A stretch of DNA of 64,000 bases from Poindextera sp041691315 (GTDB taxonomy: Bacteria > Pseudomonadota > Alphaproteobacteria > Caulobacterales > Caulobacteraceae): positions 145,964 through 209,963 of the forward strand of contig JBEPUW010000001.1 in the NCBI GenBank assembly GCA_041691315.1. The letters are read 5' to 3'. The first letter of the stretch is position 1, and each line of letters opens with the position of its first letter. Below, one piece after another: positions 33,745-43,500 of this stretch. The position numbers were made by a program, and so were the translations under genes. Under the pieces are notes generated by a model that was given only the letters and a program-made list of their open reading frames with translations, did not search any database and had not been told where the DNA came from.

Positions 33745-33935
33745 CCTCTCCCAAAGGGAGAGGGAGGGGCCCGCGCGCGTAAGCGCTGCGGGAGGGTGAG
33801 GGGTTACGGCCCCTCCGCTTTATCCTGAAACGGCGTACGCCCTCATCCTCCCACGCGCGAGGCGCGTGGGCCCCTCATTCTCCCCACGGGAGAAGTCTAG
33901 CGGGCGCGGGCCTTCTCCCTTCGTCGGGAGAGGTG
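33745..33935. repeat. Dispersed intergenic repeat, family C, copy 2
   Basis: Same three blocks as copy 1: CCTCTCCCAAAGGGAGAGG, the GC-rich block GGGGCCCGCGCGCGT...GGGAGGGTGAGGGGTTACGG, then CTCCCACGCGCGAGGCGCGTGGG and TTCTCCCCACGGGAGAAG. A fourth block, CTTCTCCCTTCGTCGGGAGAGG, is added at the right end. It fills the whole gap between the convergent FAH and DUF1272 genes. Confidence 0.8.
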
Positions 33936-34178
33936 TCAGGCGGCGCAGCCTTCGGCTTTGAGGATGCGTTTGGTCGATGGCGGATTATTGGCCAGCAGAC
34001 CCACCGGCCGGATCGGGCGGGCGCTGAAATTGCCGCCGCAGTTGGGGCAGCGGCCGGCCAGGACGCCTTCGGCGCAGGCGCGGCAGAAGGTGCATTCGAA
34101 CGAACAGATCATCGCCTGATCGCTCTCGGGCGGCAGATCGGCATCGCAGCATTCGCAGTTGGGGCGCAGTTCAAGCAT
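33936..34178 (-). CDS. DUF1272 zinc-ribbon protein
   Basis: 80 residues from the ATG at 34178. It matches the DUF1272 pattern: LELRPNCECCDADLPP, then ICSFECTFCRAC, then CPNCGGNF followed by RPIRP. At least eight cysteines in CxxC-like pairs suggest binding of one or two metals. The function is unknown. It starts 13 bp after the Ogt stop and is probably cotranscribed with it. Confidence 0.88.
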   Translation of the reverse strand: MLELRPNCECCDADLPPESDQAMICSFECTFCRACAEGVLAGRCPNCGGNFSARPIRPVGLLANNPPSTKRILKAEGCAA

Positions 34179-34191
34179 CGGCGGGCTCCGT

Positions 34192-34728
34192 TCAGGCCGC
34201 GGGCAGTCTGGCGCCTTCGTGTTCGAGCAGCCAGCGTTTGCGCGGCAGGCCGCCGCCATAGCCGGTCAGCGCGCCGTTCGCGCCGATCACCCGGTGGCAG
34301 GGCACCACGACGCCGATCGGGTTCGAGCCATTGGCCAGGCCGACGGCGCGGACCGCCGCGGGCTTGCCGATCCGGGCGGCCAGCGCGCCATAGCTCAGGG
34401 TCTGGCCGGCCGGAATGCGCCGCAAGGCCGCCCAGACCGCGCGCTGGAACGGCGTGCCGGCGGTCTCGACCTCAAGGTTGTCCAGGGCGGTGAACGCGCC
34501 GGCGAAATAGGCCTCCAGCGCCCGCCGCGCCGCCGACGGACCGCCGTCGTCGCTGAGCGTAACGCCGTCTCGGCCATAGTGCAGACGCAGCAGGCGTTGC
34601 ATTCGCGCCTCGTGGTCGTCCCAGTCCAGGGCGCGGATACGGCCGCGGGCGTCGGTCAGCAACACGATCACACCGACCGGCGTCGGGATCAGTTCACGGT
34701 TCAGGACCAGGGCTGGCATCGAATTCAC
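34192..34728 (-). CDS. ogt: Methylated-DNA--protein-cysteine S-methyltransferase
   Basis: 178 residues. The suicide DNA repair protein removes alkyl groups from O6-alkylguanine to its own Cys. The active-site motif is VVPCHRVIG, with the preceding NGSNPIG and the DNA-binding helix TLSYGALAARIGKPAAVRAV. The N-terminal roughly 80 residues form the usual variable domain without Ada-type zinc cysteines, so this is Ogt-type rather than Ada. Upstream is a 66-bp gap to the TetR gene on the same strand. Confidence 0.93.
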   Translation of the reverse strand: MNSMPALVLNRELIPTPVGVIVLLTDARGRIRALDWDDHEARMQRLLRLHYGRDGVTLSDDGGPSAARRALEAYFAGAFTALDNLEVETAGTPFQRAVWAALRRIPAGQTLSYGALAARIGKPAAVRAVGLANGSNPIGVVVPCHRVIGANGALTGYGGGLPRKRWLLEHEGARLPAA

Positions 34729-34794
34729 CGGGCTGCGAATTCGTTGATCCTATGGGATCGCCCGCGGTCCGCGCGCTGTTTTCGGACCTCTAAG

Positions 34795-35397
34795 TCAGGC
34801 AGGACCGGCGCCACGCCGCGATTCGGCGACCGGGTCGTTGGCGGCGCGGACGGGCCGGGCGCGCCAACGCGCCAGTATGACGCCGAGCTGGCGGCGCGCG
34901 GCCTTGTCGTCCAGGCCCATCTCGCCCAGGTCGGCCTCGGCGAGCATCATCGCCAGCCCCTCGAACACCAGAAGGTCGACCGCCAGGTCGGCGTCGTTGG
35001 CGTAGGGTTCGCCCATCAGGCGCTTCAGGCCAGCCAGCCGCTCAAGCCGGCTTACCGCCAGCGCCTGACGCACCTTGGCGTCCTCGTGGCCCAGCCGGTG
35101 CAGGCTGCGGCGAAGGACGCTGTGGCCGCGGTGATGGTCTATGCAGGCCTCGACCAGGGTGGCGAGCGATCCGCTCCTGGCCATCAGCCGCCGCATCGCG
35201 TCCTGCTCCTCGACTTCCCAGCGCCGGTAGACGGCGACGAAGATGTCACTCTTGTCCTTGAACAGGCGATAGAAGCTGTTCGGCGCCATCCCGGATCGCC
35301 GTGCGATCCGGTTGACGTCGGTGCCGTCGAAGCCATAGCGCAGGAATTCCGCCCGCGCCGTGGCCATCAGGGCTTCGAAGGACTGGTCGCGGGTCAA
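34795..35397 (-). CDS. TetR-family transcriptional regulator
   Basis: 200 residues. N-terminal HTH in RAEFLRYGFDGTDVNRIARR and SGMAPNSFYRLFKDKSDIF, the family's recognition-helix arrangement. The C-terminal helical ligand domain is unassignable. Its start overlaps the stop of the UrcA-family gene by 4 bp, so both proteins come from one mRNA. The ligand and targets are unknown; autoregulation of the pair is likely by family habit. Confidence 0.88.
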   Translation of the reverse strand: MTRDQSFEALMATARAEFLRYGFDGTDVNRIARRSGMAPNSFYRLFKDKSDIFVAVYRRWEVEEQDAMRRLMARSGSLATLVEACIDHHRGHSVLRRSLHRLGHEDAKVRQALAVSRLERLAGLKRLMGEPYANDADLAVDLLVFEGLAMMLAEADLGEMGLDDKAARRQLGVILARWRARPVRAANDPVAESRRGAGPA

Positions 35398-35759
35398 CCC
35401 GGACCCCCGGCGCTGGCCATCGCCTGATCGTGGCCGCGATAGAGGGCGGAGACCAGCGGCGCGCGCACCTGATCCACGGCGCCGTCCAGGCTCGTGTGCA
35501 GACAGGCCTGAAAGGCCTGCATGCGGGCCAGGTCGAGCTGGGTCTGCGGCCGACCGCCGCAGGCGACGATCGCGGCGCGGTGCAACCGACCCAACAGGGC
35601 CTTGGCGCCATCTGGCTGCGACAGGTTCAGGTCGGAGATCGGCACGGCGACGCTGATCACACCCGAATCAGACGTTTGCGCCCGGTACGCCGGCGCGGCC
35701 TCGGCGGCGGCGGCGATAGCCAGGCTAACGGTCAGACCCAGCAATATTCGGGTATTCAT
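35394..35759 (-). CDS. UrcA-family secreted protein
   Basis: 121 residues. Signal peptide MNTRILLGLTVSLAIAAAAE with cleavage after AEA-A. The mature part has the UrcA pattern VAVPISDLNLSQPDGAKALL, then RAAIVACGG, ending with conserved C and DGAVDQVRAPLVSAL. These small proteins are common in Caulobacterales and Sphingomonadales; their role is not established. Two cysteines may form a disulfide. Translationally coupled to the TetR regulator downstream. Divergent from the membrane-tethered regulator, with 95 bp between starts. Confidence 0.85.
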   Translation of the reverse strand: MNTRILLGLTVSLAIAAAAEAAPAYRAQTSDSGVISVAVPISDLNLSQPDGAKALLGRLHRAAIVACGGRPQTQLDLARMQAFQACLHTSLDGAVDQVRAPLVSALYRGHDQAMASAGGPG

Positions 35760-35854
35760 AGACGTCTCCCGTGCATTAGGCCTCGGTCACCCGATGGCCT
35801 CTACGCCCCGGTACTGATAAGACTGGGAGATCGGCGTTCGCCGAAAGGATCGAG

Positions 35855-37969
35855 ATGCGACGTTTCGCCGATCAATCGCCGATGATCGAGGCGCCGGAGC
35901 CCGCCAGGGCTTCGCGGCCGGTGATCCTGGCCCGCGAAGCGGATTTCCGCCTTGGCGTTCTGCTGATCAGGCCATCGCTTCGCGAAGCGTCCGCGGGCGC
36001 CCGCCGGCACATGCTCGAGCCGCGGGTGATGCAGGTGCTGGTGGCGCTGGCGCGGATGGACGGCCAGGTTATCTCCCGCGACGAGCTGATCGACGCCTGC
36101 TGGGGCGGCCGCATAGTCGGCGAGGACGCCATCAACCGCTGCATCGGCCGTCTTAGGCGCCTGGCGGAGACCTTCGACGACTGTTTCGCGATCGATACCG
36201 TGGCGCGGGTCGGCTACCGGCTGAAGGGGCCAGGCGCAGATATCGTCCCGTTGCGCACCCGGCCACCGCGCGGCCACCGCCTGGCGGCCCCGCTGGCGAT
36301 CGCGGCCGGCCTTCTGGTGATGCTGGCCGCCGGCCTGGCCTGGCAGCTCATGAACCCGCGGCCGTGGACGGTGGAAAGCTCGAAGCTGCTGACCTCGGCC
36401 CAGCCCATCGAGCGGCACGCCGCCATCTCGCCCGACGGCGAGACCATCGCCTATTCCGGCGGGACGGATGTGCTGACCCGGCAGATCTACCTGCGCGACC
36501 TGGCCGGCGGCGAGCCGGTGCGCCTGACCGACGAGCCGGGCGATCACGTCTCCTCCAGCTGGTCGCCGGACGGCGCGCGGCTGGCCTATATCGTGGTCAA
36601 GCCGGGCGAGCCCTGCCGCATCGTCATCCGTCCGGTGCGCGCTGGTGCAGCGCGCCAGGTGGCCCGCTGCACCACCGATGAACGCTCCCAGGTGATCTGG
36701 GCCCGCTCGGGCGAGACGCTCTTCTTCGTCGACCGGCCCAGCCAGGAGGCCAGCGACCGCATCGTCCGGCTCGACCTGGCGAGCGGCCGGGCCAGCGACC
36801 TGACCCATCCGCCCGCGGGCAGCCCCGGTGACAGCGCCCTCGGCCTGTCGCCGGACGGCCGCTTCATCAGCTTCGAGCGCAGCCTGAGCGACATGGTCTC
36901 GCCGCTGGTGATCCGCGACCTGCGCACCGGCGCGGAACGGGTGTTCCCCAAGGGCGCGGACCTGAACCCGGGGGGGTGGACCAGTGATTCCCGCGACGTG
37001 CTGCTGGTCGGTCGCGTCAATGGCGACAACGTGATCTGGGCCTTCCCGATCGATGGCCGCCGGCCGGAGCACGTGATGTCCGGCCCGCTGACCATGGGCC
37101 GGCTGGCCACGGGGCCAAAGAACCTCGCCGCGGTCGAGGTGGACACCGAGGTCTACAACCTGGCCTCGCCGCCGGCGCGCAAGGGCGGCCAGCCGCAGAT
37201 CATCGACCCCAGCAAGGCAATCGACGGCGCGCCCACGGTCTCGGCCGACGGCACTCTGGCCATGGCCGGATGGCGCTCGGGCGAGTCCGGCGTCTGGATC
37301 AAGCCGCCCGGCGGCGCGGTGCGCCAGCTGGTCAGTGTCGAGCCGGAGAGCCACCTCGACGGGCCGCGGTTCTCGCCGGACGGGACCCGGCTGGCCTTTT
37401 CCGCCCAGGCCGCCGGCCACCTGGCTATTCGCATCGTCGACCTCACCGGCCGCGATCTCGGCGCCGTCACCTTCCTCGGCAGCCAGCTCGGGTCCCCCGC
37501 CTGGGAGGCCGATGGCCGCTCATTGATCTTCGCCGGCCGCGACGCCGGGGGATGGCGCCTTTACCGCGCCGCCGCTTCGCCGGCCGGCAAGGCCACGCCG
37601 GCCTCGGCCTATGGCTGGCTGACCGTGCAAACGCGTGGCCGCGAGCTCTATGGCGTGCGCGCCGGCTCGCCAGGCGTCTGGCGCATCGACGGTACGCCCA
37701 GGCGCATCACCAGCCTGCCGCACCCGGCCTTTCCCAATCTCTGGACGGTGGCGGGCAACGCCATCGACTATGTCGACGACCCCTTCGGCCATCCCGCTCA
37801 CATCATGAGCCAGCCGATCGCCGGTGGGCCGGCACGGGTGATCGCCGAGGCGCCCGGCTACGCCTACGACAAGGGTTTCGCGGTCAATCCAGCCACCGGC
37901 GCGGTGGTCTATGCCGCGACCCGCTCGGACGAGACCGACCTGGACCTGCTGCAGCTCGGGCGCGGGTGA
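35855..37969 (+). CDS. Membrane-tethered winged-helix regulator with periplasmic TolB-like beta-propeller
   Basis: 704 residues. N-terminal OmpR/CadC-type winged helix at about 30-130 (RHMLEPRVMQVLVALARMDG, DELIDACWGG, NRCIGRLRRL, DTVARVGYRL). One transmembrane helix follows at about 148-168 (LAIAAGLLVMLAAGLAWQLM). The C-terminal domain of some 530 residues has repeated PD40 blades such as ISPDGETIAYSGG, WSPDGARLAYI, LSPDGRFISF and FSPDGTRLAF. The layout fits CadC-like one-component sensors: periplasmic sensing, cytoplasmic DNA binding. Its ligand may relate to the GH84 enzyme overlapping it by 4 bp (inference). Confidence 0.9.
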   Translation: MRRFADQSPMIEAPEPARASRPVILAREADFRLGVLLIRPSLREASAGARRHMLEPRVMQVLVALARMDGQVISRDELIDACWGGRIVGEDAINRCIGRLRRLAETFDDCFAIDTVARVGYRLKGPGADIVPLRTRPPRGHRLAAPLAIAAGLLVMLAAGLAWQLMNPRPWTVESSKLLTSAQPIERHAAISPDGETIAYSGGTDVLTRQIYLRDLAGGEPVRLTDEPGDHVSSSWSPDGARLAYIVVKPGEPCRIVIRPVRAGAARQVARCTTDERSQVIWARSGETLFFVDRPSQEASDRIVRLDLASGRASDLTHPPAGSPGDSALGLSPDGRFISFERSLSDMVSPLVIRDLRTGAERVFPKGADLNPGGWTSDSRDVLLVGRVNGDNVIWAFPIDGRRPEHVMSGPLTMGRLATGPKNLAAVEVDTEVYNLASPPARKGGQPQIIDPSKAIDGAPTVSADGTLAMAGWRSGESGVWIKPPGGAVRQLVSVEPESHLDGPRFSPDGTRLAFSAQAAGHLAIRIVDLTGRDLGAVTFLGSQLGSPAWEADGRSLIFAGRDAGGWRLYRAAASPAGKATPASAYGWLTVQTRGRELYGVRAGSPGVWRIDGTPRRITSLPHPAFPNLWTVAGNAIDYVDDPFGHPAHIMSQPIAGGPARVIAEAPGYAYDKGFAVNPATGAVVYAATRSDETDLDLLQLGRG

Positions 37970-39051
37970 GCCCAGGCGTGGCCGCGACTGTCGAACTGGG
38001 TCTGATCGAGGGCTATTACGGCGGCCCGTGGACCTGGCCGGAGCGGCGGGTGCATGTCGATCGCCTGAAAGCCCACGGCTACGGCTTCTACATCTACGCG
38101 CCCAAGGCCGACGTTTTTCTGCGGCGTCGCTGGCGCGAGACGCCGCCGGCGGAGACCCGCGACGGGCTGGCCGCCCTGGCCGCCCATTGCCGCGAAAACG
38201 GCGTGCGGTTCGGCGTCGGCTTAAGCCCCTTCGAGATCTACCGCGACTTCAACGTCGAGGCGCAAGGCGCGCTGGCCCGCAAGCTGGACTGGCTGGACGA
38301 ACTGGGTATCGACGACCTCGGCATCCTGTTCGACGACATGCGCGGCGACCTGCCGGATCTGGCCGCCACCCAGGTGCGCATCATCCATTGGATCGCCGAG
38401 CGCAGCCGCGCCTCCAGGCTGATCGTCTGCCCGACCTATTACAGCGACGACGCCGGCCTCGACCGCTATTTCGGGGCGCGGCCGGCCGGCTATCTGGAGG
38501 ATTTCGGCGCGCGCCTGGATCCGGCGATCCAGATCTTCTGGACCGGCGAGGAGGTCTGTTCGCGCGAGTTCAGCCCCGGCCATCTCGACCGGGTGGCCGA
38601 GAGCCTGCGCCGCAAACCCTTCCTCTGGGACAATTATCCGGTCAACGACGGCCCGCGCATGAGCCCGCACCTGCATCTGCGCGCCTTCACCGGCAGGCCG
38701 GCCGCGATCGGCGCCTGCATCGCCGCGCACGCGGTCAATCCGGCGCTGCAGCCGACGCTCAGCCTGATCCCCACCATGACCCTGGCCGAAAGCTACCAGC
38801 TGGGCGAGGCCTATCAGTATGTCGAGGCCTTCGACCGCGCCGCCGCGGAGGTACTGGGCGCGGACCTGGCCCGCCTGGTGGGACGCCACCTGCAGACCTT
38901 CCAGGACGTCGGCCGCGACCGACTGAGCGCGGAGACCATCGCCAAACTCCGCCCCCGCTACGCCGCCTTCGACCACCCCGCCGCCCGCGAGATCGTCGGC
39001 TGGCTCGACGGCGCCTATGTCGTCACCCCGGAGATGATGGAGGGGGCTTAA
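37966..39051 (+). CDS. GH84-type beta-N-acetylglucosaminidase (O-GlcNAcase-like)
   Basis: 361 residues from the GTG at 37966, whose GTGA overlaps the regulator's stop; a second GTG at 37978 is also possible. The catalytic module opens with LGLIEGYYGGPWTWPERR, and the adjacent catalytic aspartates Asp123-Asp124 lie in ILFDDMRGD, as in GH84 enzymes using substrate-assisted catalysis. Further typical parts are WTGEEVCSREF and WDNYPVNDG. It is catalytic-domain-only, without signal peptide or carbohydrate-binding modules, so probably cytoplasmic, acting on GlcNAc-containing products. It converges with glycerol kinase, the stops overlapping by 4 bp. Confidence 0.88.
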   Translation: MSPGVAATVELGLIEGYYGGPWTWPERRVHVDRLKAHGYGFYIYAPKADVFLRRRWRETPPAETRDGLAALAAHCRENGVRFGVGLSPFEIYRDFNVEAQGALARKLDWLDELGIDDLGILFDDMRGDLPDLAATQVRIIHWIAERSRASRLIVCPTYYSDDAGLDRYFGARPAGYLEDFGARLDPAIQIFWTGEEVCSREFSPGHLDRVAESLRRKPFLWDNYPVNDGPRMSPHLHLRAFTGRPAAIGACIAAHAVNPALQPTLSLIPTMTLAESYQLGEAYQYVEAFDRAAAEVLGADLARLVGRHLQTFQDVGRDRLSAETIAKLRPRYAAFDHPAAREIVGWLDGAYVVTPEMMEGA

Positions 39052-40547
39052 GGGCCGTCGTCGTCATCCATCCAATCCATCGTCCGCTGGACGGCCTTTT
39101 TCCACTTGCGATAGCCGGCTTCGCGCGTCGCGGCGGCCATGGCGGGTTTCCATTCGGCCGATTTGCGCCAGTTCTTGCGCAGGCTGTCGGTGTCGGGCCA
39201 GTAGCCGACCGCCAGGCCGGCGGCATAGGCCGCGCCCAGGCAGGTGGTTTCGGCGACCACCGGGCGCACCACCGGCGCGTCCAGCACATCGGCCTGGAAC
39301 TGCATCAGCAGGCCATTGGCGGTCATGCCGCCGTCGACCTTCAGGGTTGTCAGGGCGACGCCGGAATCGGCGACCATGGCGTCGACCACCTCGCGGGTCT
39401 GCCAGGCGGTGGCCTCGAGCACGGCGCGGGCGATATGGCCCTTGGTGATGTATCCGGTCAGGCCGACGATCGCGCCGCGCGCGTCGCTGCGCCAATAGGG
39501 GGCGAACAGGCCGGAAAAGGCCGGCACGAAATAGCAGCCGCCATTATCGTCCACCGTCCGCGCCAGCGTCTCGATCTCCGCGGCCGACGCGATCAGGCCC
39601 AGATTGTCGCGCACCCACTGCACCAGCGCGCCGGTGACCGCGATGGAGCCCTCCAGCGCGTAGACCGCCGGTTGGCGTCCGATCTGGTAGCCGAGAGTGG
39701 TGAGCAGGCCGTTCCTGGAATGGACGATCTCGGCGCCGGTATTGACCAGCAGAAAGCTGCCGGTGCCATAGGTGCACTTGCCCTCGCCGGGCGCAAAGCA
39801 GGTCTGGCCAAACAGGGCGGCCTGCTGGTCGCCGAGCGCCGAGGCGACGGGCACGCCCTCCAGCACGCCGGTGGCCTTGGCATAGACCTCCGAAGAGGGA
39901 CGGATCTCCGGCAGCATGGCGCGGGGCACGCCGATGCCGGCCAGGAGGTCGTCGTCCCAGTCCAGGGTCTGCAGGTTCATCAGCATGGTGCGGCTGGCGT
40001 TGGTGACGTCGGTGACGTGGCGGCCGGTGAGCTTCCAGATCAGCCAGGCATCCATGGTGCCGAACAGGATGTTGCCCCGTTCCGCCGCCGCCCGCGCGCC
40101 ATCGACATTATCCAGCAGCCAGCGGATCTTCGGGCCGGAGAAATAGGTGGCCAGCGGCAGGCCGCAGAGGTCGCGGAAGCGGTCCTGGCCGACGTCGCCG
40201 CCCAGGTCGCGGACCAGCCGGTCAGTGCGGGTGTCCTGCCAGACGATGGCGTTGTGGATCGGCCGGCCGCTGGCCTTGTCCCAGAGCAGGGTGGTCTCGC
40301 GCTGATTGGTGATGCCGACGGCGGCCAGGTCGGCGGCGGTGATGGACAGCCTGGCCAGGGCGCCGGCCACGACCTCGGATACGTTGGCCCAGATCTGCTC
40401 GGCGTCGTGCTCGACCCAGCCGGGACGCGGGAATATCTGCCGGTGTTCCTTTCGCTCGACCGCGGCGATGTCGCCCTTCGCGTCGAAGACGATGCAGCGC
40501 GACGAGGTTGTGCCCTGGTCGATGGCGGCGACGTAGCGGTTGCTCAT
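39048..40547 (-). CDS. glpK: Glycerol kinase
   Basis: 499 residues. Phosphorylates glycerol to sn-glycerol-3-phosphate with ATP in the cytosol. Motifs include AIDQGTTSSRCIVFD (phosphate 1), GITNQRETTLLWD, AIVWQDTRTD, GDQQAALFGQTCF, YGTGSFLLVNTG and the adenosine-binding LKVDGGMTANGLLMQFQAD. The length equals that of classic GlpK. No glpF or glpD is nearby; instead the gene follows the RND permease stop by 9 bp on the same strand, an unusual neighbour. Confidence 0.97.
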   Translation of the reverse strand: MSNRYVAAIDQGTTSSRCIVFDAKGDIAAVERKEHRQIFPRPGWVEHDAEQIWANVSEVVAGALARLSITAADLAAVGITNQRETTLLWDKASGRPIHNAIVWQDTRTDRLVRDLGGDVGQDRFRDLCGLPLATYFSGPKIRWLLDNVDGARAAAERGNILFGTMDAWLIWKLTGRHVTDVTNASRTMLMNLQTLDWDDDLLAGIGVPRAMLPEIRPSSEVYAKATGVLEGVPVASALGDQQAALFGQTCFAPGEGKCTYGTGSFLLVNTGAEIVHSRNGLLTTLGYQIGRQPAVYALEGSIAVTGALVQWVRDNLGLIASAAEIETLARTVDDNGGCYFVPAFSGLFAPYWRSDARGAIVGLTGYITKGHIARAVLEATAWQTREVVDAMVADSGVALTTLKVDGGMTANGLLMQFQADVLDAPVVRPVVAETTCLGAAYAAGLAVGYWPDTDSLRKNWRKSAEWKPAMAAATREAGYRKWKKAVQRTMDWMDDDDGP

Positions 40548-40556
40548 GCCGGCAGA

Positions 40557-43500
40557 CTAGGTTGCGGCGGGGTCGGCTGGCAAATGCCGCGCGTAGGGGC
40601 TGGGCTCGTCCGGATGCGCCCTGGGCTCGCGCCCGCGCCGCACGCGGTCGAGATAGATGTAGATCACCGGCGTGGTGAACAGGGTCAGCACCTGGGAGAC
40701 CAAGAGGCCACCGACGATGGCGAAGCCGAGCGGCTGACGAAACTCCGAGCCGGTGCCGAGCGCAAAGACCATGGGCAGGCCGCCGAGCAGGGCGCACGCG
40801 GTGGTCATCAGGATCGGCCGCAACCGCTGGTGCGAAGCCTGAGCCACGGCGTCCTCGGGCGGCAGGCCGTGCTCGCGCTCGAGTCTCAGCGCTACGTCGA
40901 CGATCATGATGCCGTTCTTCTTCACGATGCCGATCAGAAGAATGATCGCGATGATGCCGATGACATTGAGGTTCTGGCCCACCGCCATCAGCATCAGCAG
41001 CGCGCCGACGCCAGCCGACGGCAGGGTGGACAGAATGGTCAGCGGGTGGATGTAGCTTTCGTAGAGGATGCCCAGGATGATGTAGACGGCCAGCAGAGCC
41101 GCGGCGATCAGGATCGGCTCGCTGGCCAGGGATTGCTGGAAGGCCTGGGCGGTGCCCTGGAACGAGCCGGTCAGGGTCCCGGGCGCCCCAAGCTTGGCGC
41201 GCGCCTCCTCCACCGCCGTCGTGGCCTGGCCGAGGGCGACGCCCGGCGCCAGGTTGAAGGAGAGGGTGGCGGCGGGGAACTGGCCCTGGTGGCTGATGGT
41301 CAGGCTGCTTGTCGCGTTCGGATCGATCTTGACGAACAGCGAGAGCGGCACGGTCTTGCCGGTCAGCGGCGAGAGCAGCTGGACCGAGTTGAACAGGGCC
41401 GGCGTCGCCTGCAGGCCGGGCGGCGCCTCGACGATCACGTGATAGCTGTTCAGCTGGGTGAAATACTGGGCCACCTGGTGCTGGCCGATCAGGTTGTAGA
41501 TGGCGGTGTCGATGTCGGACGGCGAGATGCCGAAGCGCGCGGCGGCGTCGCGGTCGATGGTCAGCTGGACGGCGGAGGCCTGCGACTGCTGGTCGGAGCT
41601 GACGTCGCGCAATTGCGGCAGCGCCTGCAAGGCCGCCAGCAGCCGCGGCGACCAGGTGTTCAGTTCGTTCAGGTCGGAATCGGAGAGGGTGTACTGGTAC
41701 TGGGCTCGCCCCGCCCGGCCGCCGACATTGATGTCCTGAGAGGCCTGCAGAAAGGTCTGCACGCCGACCAGTCGGGCGAGCTTTGGGCGCAGCCGGGCGA
41801 TGATCTGGTCCGCCGTAGCCTTGCGGCCGCTGTCCTTTGGCGACAGGCTGATGAACAGGTTGCCCTGGTTGGTGCTCGAGCCGCCGACGAACATGCCGAC
41901 CCCGGCGATGTCCGGGTCCTGCTTCAGCACGTCGGCGACCGCCTGACCCTTCTCGCTGGTCTTGGCGAAGGACGCGTCCTGAGAGGTCACCAATATGCCG
42001 TTGATGAAGCCGGTGTCCTGCTGCGGAAAAAAGCCGGTCGGCACCGTCGCGTAGAGAATGACCGCCAGGGCGGCCACCGCCAGGAACACCGCCAGCGTGA
42101 CGCGCATGTGGCGCAGCACCACGTCCAGGGCGCGCGCATAGCCGGTTTCGATGCGGATGAAGCCCTGTTCCAGGGCCCGCATCAGTCCGCCAGACGCCGG
42201 CTTGGGCGGTCTGAGGAACTGGCCGGCCAGCATCGGCGTCAGGGTCAGGGACAGCAGCAGCGAGATGACCACCGCCGCGCTCAGCGTCAGCGCGAACTCG
42301 CGCATCAGGCGCCCGACCACGCCGCCCATGAACATCAAAGGCGTAAAGACCGCGATCAGCGAGATCGAGATCGACAATATGGTGAAACTGACCTCGCTTG
42401 AGCCGGCCAGGGCCGCGGCCAAGGGCGATTCACCCGCCTCGATGCGTCGCCAGATCACCTCGGTCATGACGATGGCGTCGTCGACGACGAAACCCACCGC
42501 GATCGACATGGCCATCAGCGACAGGTTGTCGATGCTGAAGCCGACGACCAGCATCACCGCCGCTGTCCCCAGCAGCGACAGCGGGATCACCACGCTCGGA
42601 ATAAGCGTCGCGCGCACATTGCGCAGGAAGAGGAAGATGACGCCGACCACCAGCAATACGGTGATCAGCAGGGTGATCTCGACGTCTTTCACCGAGGCGC
42701 GGATGGTCTGGGTCCGGTCGGCCAGCACATGCACCTGGATGCCGGGCGGGATGTCGGCCTGCAGGCCGGGCAGGGCCGCGTTGATCCGGTTCACCGTCTG
42801 GATGACGTTGGCCCCGGGCTGTTTGAAGACGATCAGCAGGATGCCCCGACTGCTCTGCATCGACTTGTCGAGGTTGGCCTTGCCGGGGAAAACCCAGGCG
42901 CCGAGCTGATTGTTTTCGACGTCCTGGATCGCGCCGCCAAGGTCGCGAACGCGGATCGGCGCGCCGTGGTGATAGCCAACGACGAGGTTGTTCCACACCG
43001 AAATGTCCATGATCTGGTCGTTGGCGTAGATGGCGGACGCCTTCCGGGCTCCGTTGATGAGCCCCTTGGGCGCATTGACGGTGCTGGCCGCGATCTGGGC
43101 GCGGATGCCGTCGAGCTGCAGGCCAAGCGCCGCGGCCCGGTTGGGGTCGATCCTGATCCGCACCGCGGGCTTCTGCTGACCGCCGACATTGACCAGGCCC
43201 ACCCCGTCGATGCGCGAGATCTGCTGTCCGAACACGTTGTCGGCGTAGTCGCTCACGGTCGAGATCGGCAGGGTGTCCGAGGTTAGCCCAAGGATCATGA
43301 CCGGCGAATCCGCCGGATTGACCTTGCGGATGTTGGGGGCGCTGGGAAGATTGGTCGGCAGCTGGCCGCTGGCCGCGTTGACCGCCGACTGCACGTCCTG
43401 GGCGGCGGCGTCGATGTTTCTGGAGAGTTCGAACTGCAAGGTGATGTTGGTCGAGCCGTTGGAGCTGACCGAGGTCATCTGGGTGACGCCGGGGATGAGC

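Noticed and set aside
37911..42401. A 1496-codon open frame on the plus strand
   Set aside because: It runs out of frame through GH84 and antisense to glycerol kinase and the RND permease, all of which have clear family motifs. Its Arg/Gly/Gln-rich translation is the usual product of GC-rich third positions.
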